Positions 45,582 through 50,904 of a DNA stretch of 50,904 bases are shown piece by piece; position 1 is the stretch's first letter, and each line of letters starts with the position of its first letter. The notes beneath the pieces were generated by a model. The model was not told the origin of the DNA. It saw only the letters and a list, made by a program, of their open reading frames with translations, and made no database searches. Position numbers and translations under genes: made by a program. Where the stretch lies: assembly GCA_001626765.1 (NCBI GenBank), contig LUOO01000044.1, positions 1-50,904 of the forward strand, in the 5' to 3' direction. Origin of the DNA: Maritimibacter sp. REDSEA-S28_B5 (GTDB lineage Bacteria > Pseudomonadota > Alphaproteobacteria > Rhodobacterales > Rhodobacteraceae).

Positions 45582-46535
45582 GTGGCCGAGACATCCGGGC
45601 GGATCACCCTTTGGGGGGTCGAGGTCTTTGCGGCCATCGTCGAGGAACGCTCGATCTCGGCTGCCGCCCGCCGTCTGGGGGCCAGCCCGTCGAGCGTGAG
45701 CCAGCAGCTCACCAACCTTGAAACCGCCATGTCCACGGTGCTCATCGACCGCTCTGCGCGACCGTTGACCTGCACACCTGCGGGTGAGCTGTTTCGCCGC
45801 CGCGCGGTGGTGATCCTGAACGAGGCCGAACAGGCCCGCGCCGAGCTTGCCGCTGCCGACATGACGCGGCTGTCGCGCTTTCGTCTCGGGATGATCGAGG
45901 ATTTCGACGCAGATGTAACGCCCGCGCTGCTCACTGAACTGGCCGAAGCCTGGCCGCGCACGCAGTTCCTGCTTGAAACCGGGGCTTCTCACCGGCTTAT
46001 GGACCAGCTCGAGGCGCGCGCGCTCGACCTCGTCGTGACCGCCGACATGGGCGCGGTGGGAGAGGGGCTCGAGGTGCATCCTCTGTTTCAGGAACCCTTC
46101 GTAGCTGCGGTGCCGCCGGGCACCGACGGGGGGCTCGAGAGCCTGCGCAAGCTGCCCCTGATCCAGTATTCCGCCCGCCATTTCATGGGCCGCCAGATCG
46201 CCGCGCATCTCGCGCGCGAGGATCTGCGGCCCAACCACCGCTTCGAATTGGACAGCTACCACGCCATCCTCTCGATGGTATCCGCAGGGCAGGGATGGAC
46301 GATCCTGACCCCGCTGGGGGTCCTGCGTGCCAAGCGTTTCGTGGGCGACGTGGATATCGTCCCGTTGCCGCTTGCGCCCTTTACCCGGCGGATCATGCTG
46401 ACGGCGCGGCGCGATGTGCTGGGGGGGCTGCCCATGGACGTGGCCGACCGCCTGCGCGCGCGCCTGACCGCGCTCATCGTAGATCCGACGCGGGAGCGGC
46501 TTCCCTGGCTCGCGGACCTCATGCGGGTGCTCTGA
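45582..46535 (+). CDS. LysR-family transcriptional regulator
   Basis: A 317-residue LysR protein. The N-terminal winged helix reads VFAAIVEERSISAAARRLGASPSSVSQQLTNLE, and residues about 90-300 are the periplasmic-binding-like effector domain. GTG start at 45582 with AGGAGAGCGAC upstream. It is 53 bp after phaR. The target is unknown; the next gene, a convergent DegT-type aminotransferase, is one candidate. Confidence 0.88.
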   Translation: MAETSGRITLWGVEVFAAIVEERSISAAARRLGASPSSVSQQLTNLETAMSTVLIDRSARPLTCTPAGELFRRRAVVILNEAEQARAELAAADMTRLSRFRLGMIEDFDADVTPALLTELAEAWPRTQFLLETGASHRLMDQLEARALDLVVTADMGAVGEGLEVHPLFQEPFVAAVPPGTDGGLESLRKLPLIQYSARHFMGRQIAAHLAREDLRPNHRFELDSYHAILSMVSAGQGWTILTPLGVLRAKRFVGDVDIVPLPLAPFTRRIMLTARRDVLGGLPMDVADRLRARLTALIVDPTRERLPWLADLMRVL

Positions 46536-46570
46536 CGGCGGCCGGGTCCTGCGTGATTGGGGAAAGATGA

Positions 46571-46598
46571 AAGGGCCGCGCGGTTTCGCACGGCCCTT
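46571..46598. terminator. Hairpin between convergent LysR and DegT genes
   Basis: AAGGGCCG-N12-CGGCCCTT, 8-bp stem with short A/T flanks, in the gap between the two stops. Confidence 0.5.
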
Positions 46599-46619
46599 CG
46601 GTCTGTCTGTCGCGAACGG

Positions 46620-47852
46620 TTATTCGGCGGCGACGCTGGCCGCCGACTTCACGTCCTGGGCGGCGGCGATAAGTGCCTCCGCGATGAAGTCGAGTTCGTC
46701 TTTCTTGAGCCGCACCGGGAGCCGGGTGTCGCAGGCACGCATGAGCATCGCCTTGGTGCCCGGCAGTGGCCCCTGATCGCCGATGAACTGCCAGTTCCAG
46801 AAGGCACGGGCGTTGTCCTCGTGCAGGCCGAACACCTGCACCGACACGCCGCGCCGCTTGGCGGCATCCATGAAGGCGCGGGTTTCCTCGTCGGTCATGT
46901 CCACGAGGTTGAACTGGATCGAATCCGGCGCGCGCGTCTCGGGCGCGAGCGGCGCGGGCACGTCGATCCAGGGCGAGGTATTGAGCCGCTCGGCCACGTA
47001 GTCGTGATTGCGCAGACCATCGGTCACGCGGCGGGTCAACTCGCCTATCTGGGGACGCACGACGGCAGCCGAAAGATTCGACAGCCGCGTGTTGTAGAGC
47101 GGCAGCTTGTTCTGCCAGCGGCCGAAGGCTTCGGCCAGCTCGCCCGTATTGTCGCCGCGCGGCTCCTTGTGCTTGCGCCAGTTGTGCTCATAGGCGCCCG
47201 ACATGATCACCGCCCGTGCCGCGATGTCCGGGTCGTTGGTGATCAGAACGCCACCCTCACCGGCATTGAGCATCTTGTAGGACTGGAACGAGAAACACCC
47301 GATCTTGCCGATGGTCCCGATCTTCTCCCCATGCCAGAGCGTGCCAAGGCTATGCGCCGCGTCTTCCACCACCGGAATGCCCCGTGCATCGCACAGCGCC
47401 ATGATGGCATCCATGTCGGACGTATGCCCGCGCATGTGGCTGATAATCACCGCGCCGACCTCGTCGGTGAGCTTCCGTTCGAAATCCGCCATGTCGATGC
47501 GGTAATTGTCCATGACGTCCACCAGTACCGGCACGCAGTCGGCGTGAACGACCGAGGAAGGCACGGCGGCGAAGGTGAAGGCGGGGATCAGCACCTTGGT
47601 GTCGCGCGGCAGGCCGAGCGCCTTGAGCGACAGAAACAGCGCCGCCGAGCACGAGGCAACGGCGAGCGCGTATTTCACGCCCATCATGTCGGCGAACTCG
47701 CGTTCGAGCAGGGCGACGGGGGCGTCCTCGGGTGCCGTGTAGCGGAACAGGTCGCCCGATTGCAGCAGCCGGTCGATCTCGGCGCGGGCAGCTTCGGGGA
47801 TGGGTTCGGCGTCGTAGACATTGGGACCAAGTCCCGTGGTGGCTGCAGACAT
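46620..47852 (-). CDS. DegT/DnrJ/EryC1/StrS-family aminotransferase
   Basis: A 410-residue PLP enzyme. The cofactor lysine is residue 193 in SYKMLNAGEGG and the ring aspartate 164 in VVEDAAHSLG; FTFAAVPSSVVHADCVPVLVD is the usual substrate-site stretch. The family transaminates sugars or acts on small amines. It is 160 bp downstream of the glutamine synthetase-like gene on the same strand, with a terminator between. No sugar-biosynthesis genes are nearby, so the substrate is open. Confidence 0.85.
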   Translation of the reverse strand: MSAATTGLGPNVYDAEPIPEAARAEIDRLLQSGDLFRYTAPEDAPVALLEREFADMMGVKYALAVASCSAALFLSLKALGLPRDTKVLIPAFTFAAVPSSVVHADCVPVLVDVMDNYRIDMADFERKLTDEVGAVIISHMRGHTSDMDAIMALCDARGIPVVEDAAHSLGTLWHGEKIGTIGKIGCFSFQSYKMLNAGEGGVLITNDPDIAARAVIMSGAYEHNWRKHKEPRGDNTGELAEAFGRWQNKLPLYNTRLSNLSAAVVRPQIGELTRRVTDGLRNHDYVAERLNTSPWIDVPAPLAPETRAPDSIQFNLVDMTDEETRAFMDAAKRRGVSVQVFGLHEDNARAFWNWQFIGDQGPLPGTKAMLMRACDTRLPVRLKKDELDFIAEALIAAAQDVKSAASVAAE

Positions 47853-47955
47853 GCTCGTATCCTTTTCGGCTTTTCCGAAAGTCTTATTCGGGAAAACTGT
47901 AACAGGCGGGTGACAGCCTGAAAACAGGTTTCTTTCGAGCGCCCTCGAAATGGAA

Positions 47956-47989
47956 AAATCCCGCGCCTTTCGGGGAAAGCGCGGGATTT
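47956..47989. terminator. Rho-independent terminator of the glutamine synthetase-like gene
   Basis: AAATCCCGCGC-N12-GCGCGGGATTT with a nested CTTT/AAAG pairing; on the minus strand it ends in TTTTT. It follows the stop at 48012. Confidence 0.7.
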
Positions 47990-48011
47990 GGTTCTGCGGG
48001 ACGGGCTGCGA

Positions 48012-48880
48012 TCAGACGTTGAGGAGAAGGTGTTCCCGCTCCCACGGGCTGATCACGCCGAGAAACTCCTCGTATTCCGTCCGTTTCACGATGGAATAGA
48101 CCCGCGCGAAATCCTCGCCCAGCACCGCGTGCATTTCCTTGGCCTCGTCGAAGAGGTCGAGCGCGGTGCCGAAGTCGCGCGGGATCGACTCGTCGGTCTC
48201 ATAGGCGTCGCCCCGGAACTGGGGCTCGGCGCGCACGTTCTGCGTCATCCCGATGTAGCCTGCGGCAAGCGAGGCGGCGAAGGCGAGGTAGGGGTTCGCG
48301 TCCATGCCGGTGAGCCGGTTCTCGACCCGTCGCGCGGCAGGGGAGGACAGGGGGATCCGGATGCCGGTGGTGCGGTTGTCGCGGCCCCATTCGAGATTGA
48401 TGGGCGCCGCCGTGCCGCGCACGTAGCGCCGGTAACTGTTCACGTAAGGTGCCAGCACCGCGATCACCGAGGGCAGGTATTTCTGCAGGCCCCCGATGAA
48501 GTGAAAGAACGCGTCGGTGTCGCCGCCCGCGGGACCGGCAAAGATGTTCTTGCCGGTCTCGCTGTCCACAACGGAATGATGGATGTGCATGGCCGATCCC
48601 GGCTCGTCGGCAATGGGTTTGGCCATGAAGGTCGCGAAACAATCGTGGCGCAGAGCCGCTTCGCGGATGAGGCGCTTGAAATAAAAGACCTCGTCGGCGA
48701 GCAGCAGCGGATCGCCGTGCCGCAGGTTGATCTCGAGCTGGCCCGCGCCGCCTTCCTGCGTGATCCCGTCGATCTCGAAGCCCTGCGCCTCGGCGAAGTC
48801 GTAGATGTCGTCGATCACCGGGCCGAACTCGTCGACGGCGGTCATGGAATAGGCCTGTCGCGCGGCGGCGGGGCGGCCGC
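48012..48880 (-). pseudogene. Glutamine synthetase-family protein, N-terminus missing
   Basis: About 285 residues matching the C-terminal two-thirds of a type III glutamine synthetase-like enzyme (gamma-glutamyl-amine synthetase group). Visible: ITQEGGAGQLEINL, AMHIHHSVVD, INLEWGRDNRTTGIRIP, RVENRLTGMDANPYLAFAASL. Homology begins at about RGRPAAARQAYSM; the first about 165 residues, including the beta-grasp domain and start codon, are absent. Upstream in the same frame is unrelated sequence. The break coincides with a change of genome style (see findings). The real gene is probably intact in its source organism. Confidence 0.8.
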
Positions 48881-48957
48881 GGGGGCGACGGGGGACTGGT
48901 CCTCTTCCATATCCCTCATTCGCTCCCGCTCCCTCTCCGGTTACGCTGTCGTTGCGA
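48871..48957. other. Likely chimeric junction
   Basis: On the minus strand, after the acyl-CoA synthetase stop (48958), a ribosome-site-like AGAGGGAGCGGGAGCG precedes MRDMEEDQSPVAPAA (from 48919), which looks like the start of a different downstream gene. Within about 40 bp this turns into glutamine synthetase sequence in a GC-only stretch containing GCGGCCGC (48873-48880). The two sides do not belong to one gene. Confidence 0.65.
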
Positions 48958-50661
48958 TCATGCCGCGGGCTGAGCCGCAAATTCCTCGCGATATTTGTTG
49001 CGCAGGCTGACCTTGTCGATCTTTTCGCTGCCCAGCTTCGGCAGCGCATCGGTCGCCATCCAGATGCGATAGGGCACCTTGAACGCCGCCAGCCGCTCCT
49101 GCAGGAAGGCCGTCAGTTCGTTTGCATCGACGCTGCTCTCGGGTTTCAGCCACACGACAGCGCCGACTACTTCGCCCAGCCGCTCGTCGGGCAGGCCGAA
49201 CACCGCGCATTCGTTGACGTCGGCATGTTCGTAGATCGCCGCCTCGACCTCCTGACAGCTGATATTCTCGCCGCCGCGGATGATGATGTCCTTCTTGCGA
49301 TCGACGATGAACAGATAGCCGTCGGCATCGAGATAGCCGAGGTCGCCGGTGCGGAAATAGCCATTGTCGAAAAAGGCCGCCTTGGTCGCCGCCGGATTGT
49401 TCCAATAGCCTTCGAAATTGCAGATCGACCGGATGCACACTTCGCCGACCTGTCCCTGCGCGAGCGCCGCGCCATTGTCGTCGAGGATCGCAAGATCGAC
49501 GAGCGGTTTCGACGTCGGGCCGGTCGAAAGCGGCTTTTCGACGTAATTTTCGTTGATGATGCCGCAGCCCACGGCGTTGGTTTCGGTAAGGCCATAGCCG
49601 AGCAGCGGCTTGCCTTCGCCCATTTCGGTCGCCAGGCGCTTCACATGTTCGGGCGGGCGCGGTGCCCCGCCGCCGGCGTAGCTTTTGCACGTCGACAGAT
49701 CGTAATTCTTGCGGTTCGGATGGACGAGAATCTCGTAGCTCATCAGCGGCACGCCGACGAAATAATTGACCTGTTCGTCCTGGATCAGCCGCATCGCCTC
49801 TTCGGCATTCCACTTCGGCATCAGCACAAGCTTCCGGCCGAGCGCGAAGCTTTGCAGGAACACGGGGATTTCGGCGGTGACGTGGAACAGCGGGGTGCAG
49901 ATCAGCGTCGCGGGCTGAATATCGGACATCTGCCCGTCTTCGGTCAGAAGATGGACGATGCTCGCGGTCTGGGTGACATAGTTGAAGATCGCCTGGACCA
50001 CCGAACGGTGACGCGAATAGGCGCCCTTCGACTGACCCGTCGAACCCGAGGTGAAGAGAATCGTCGCCAGATCGTCGCCGGTGAGCACGGGCAAGGCGGT
50101 GTCGGCGCTGCCGCTCACCGGCGCGATCGCTTCGTCGATCGGGCGCGTGATATCGAGCGTCACGACCTTGGCACTGTGCGTCACGCCGGGTTCGGCCAGC
50201 CGCGCCGCGCGCTGCGGATCGGCGATTACCAGCTTCGCCTCCGCATCCTCGATCCCCGCCGCCAGCTCGCCGCCCTGCCACCAGCCGTTGAGCAGGGTCG
50301 CGCAGCCGCCCGCGAGCAGGATGCCGAGGTAGCTGACGCACCAGGCATTGGCATTGCGCATCGCCAGCCCGACACGGTCGCCGCGCGCGACGCCGTGCGT
50401 TTCGATCAGTCCCGCCGCAACTTTCCGCGCGGCGGCATAGACCTGTTTGAAGCTCAGCCTTTCATCGCCTTCGACCAGAAAGGTGGCGTCGCCATGCTGC
50501 GCACAAAAAAACGCAACATAGTCGCCCAGATTCGTCGGCGCATTGGTGATGAAGGGCAGCGAACGCCCGTCCTTTTCGATGGATCCGACCTGGATCGGCC
50601 CGCCGGGGCCGGTGATCAGTTCATATGCGGCGTCCAGGCGCAGATCGAGCGCGGATGGCAT
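48958..50661 (-). CDS. AMP-forming acyl-CoA synthetase-like enzyme
   Basis: A 567-residue ANL-superfamily enzyme that activates a carboxylic acid with ATP and joins it to CoA. P-loop ILFTSGSTGQSKGAY (about residues 208-222), LLGYGLTETNAVG (adenine/Thr motif), YFRTGDLGYLD (ATP ribose), IVDRKKDIIIRGGENISCQEVE (hinge and CoA motif) and LGSEKIDKVSLR with the catalytic lysine are all present. The chain length cannot be told. Codon and intergenic style and the divergent lgt point to a sphingomonad rather than the roseobacter part. Confidence 0.9.
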   Translation of the reverse strand: MPSALDLRLDAAYELITGPGGPIQVGSIEKDGRSLPFITNAPTNLGDYVAFFCAQHGDATFLVEGDERLSFKQVYAAARKVAAGLIETHGVARGDRVGLAMRNANAWCVSYLGILLAGGCATLLNGWWQGGELAAGIEDAEAKLVIADPQRAARLAEPGVTHSAKVVTLDITRPIDEAIAPVSGSADTALPVLTGDDLATILFTSGSTGQSKGAYSRHRSVVQAIFNYVTQTASIVHLLTEDGQMSDIQPATLICTPLFHVTAEIPVFLQSFALGRKLVLMPKWNAEEAMRLIQDEQVNYFVGVPLMSYEILVHPNRKNYDLSTCKSYAGGGAPRPPEHVKRLATEMGEGKPLLGYGLTETNAVGCGIINENYVEKPLSTGPTSKPLVDLAILDDNGAALAQGQVGEVCIRSICNFEGYWNNPAATKAAFFDNGYFRTGDLGYLDADGYLFIVDRKKDIIIRGGENISCQEVEAAIYEHADVNECAVFGLPDERLGEVVGAVVWLKPESSVDANELTAFLQERLAAFKVPYRIWMATDALPKLGSEKIDKVSLRNKYREEFAAQPAA

Positions 50662-50738
50662 CCTGTATCTCTCCTCTTGGTCTCGTGGCGCTTACCCCTT
50701 ATGGGGAAGCCCTCTCCTGGGGAAGGTTCCGAGAATAT

Positions 50739-50904
50739 ATGTTTCTTTTTGCAACCCTAGCCGAAGCAACGCAATATGTGAACTTCCATGACCTGATGGG
50801 AGACAATAGCGCGATTGCCTTTTCGGTATTCGGGCTTCCGATCCGTTGGTACGCCCTCGCCTATCTCGCGGGCATTTTCGTCGGCTATTGGTATCTTACC
50901 AAGC
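50739..50904 (+). CDS. lgt: Prolipoprotein diacylglyceryl transferase, N-terminal fragment
   Basis: The first 55 residues run to the window edge: VNFHDLMGDNSAIAFSVFG then IRWYALAYLAGIFVGYWYL, the first membrane segment. IRWYALAYLAG matches the conserved start of Lgt, the inner-membrane enzyme that adds diacylglycerol to lipobox cysteines. GGGGAAGG lies 17-24 bp before the start. It is divergent from the acyl-CoA synthetase; the wording (FHDLMGDNSAIAF) is close to sphingomonad Lgt as I recall it. Confidence 0.85.
   Translation, partial: MFLFATLAEATQYVNFHDLMGDNSAIAFSVFGLPIRWYALAYLAGIFVGYWYLTK

Overview
The window is mostly a GC-rich alphaproteobacterial chromosome segment of Rhodobacterales/Roseobacter type. 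The evidence is a class I lysyl-tRNA synthetase, an XRE regulator next to sdhE, a full phaZ/phaC/phaP/phaR locus, a CtrA-type TTAA-N7-TTAA box and many small roseobacter-like exported proteins. I saw no rRNA, tRNA, CRISPR array, insertion sequence or prophage.

Layout. 1-6.8 kb: divergent MFS/MarR pair, SnoaL-like secreted protein, YkvA-like protein, cytochrome P450, and ettA followed after 4 bp by an AT-rich PIN-domain gene that looks acquired. 6.7-17.3 kb: a leader-like region, MFS exporter, MarR-GNAT fusion, nadD, PBP4-type peptidase, GST, TerB, lysyl-tRNA synthetase, small exported proteins. 17.3-25 kb: CtrA-box promoter, a DUF4336 protein lacking its middle, a 762-residue beta-helix protein, a lytic transglycosylase, a methyltransferase and a broken MATE transporter. 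25-33 kb: aspartate aminotransferase, sdhE, a Slam-like outer-membrane protein overlapping a broken DUF1194 gene, thyA-folA, cold-shock protein. 33-35.7 kb: a bufferin-type RiPP operon (DUF2282 precursor, DUF692 and DUF2063 maturation proteins, DoxX) with a 12-bp GC hairpin after the precursor gene and a 22-bp perfect palindrome before the third gene. 35.8-40.8 kb: thrS, an MFS protein, two alpha/beta hydrolases (the second broken). 40.8-45.5 kb: the polyhydroxyalkanoate locus with two perfect PhaR boxes. 45.6-48.9 kb: LysR regulator, DegT-type aminotransferase, and a glutamine synthetase-family gene without its N-terminus.

From about 48.88 kb to the end the sequence looks sphingomonad: an acyl-CoA synthetase-like enzyme and the start of lgt. 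The glutamine synthetase gene breaks exactly at this change, so an assembly chimera is the simplest reading. Several other genes (13.5, 18.2, 23.76, 28.2, 40.1 kb) carry short internal losses or frameshifts at GC-rich points. This could be genome decay, or deletion artefacts in the same assembly.

The most interesting systems are the copper-related bufferin operon with its RNA-structure candidates and the PIN nuclease gene placed in the transcription unit of the translation factor EttA. All functional names rest on reading translated sequence and recalling families; no search was run.
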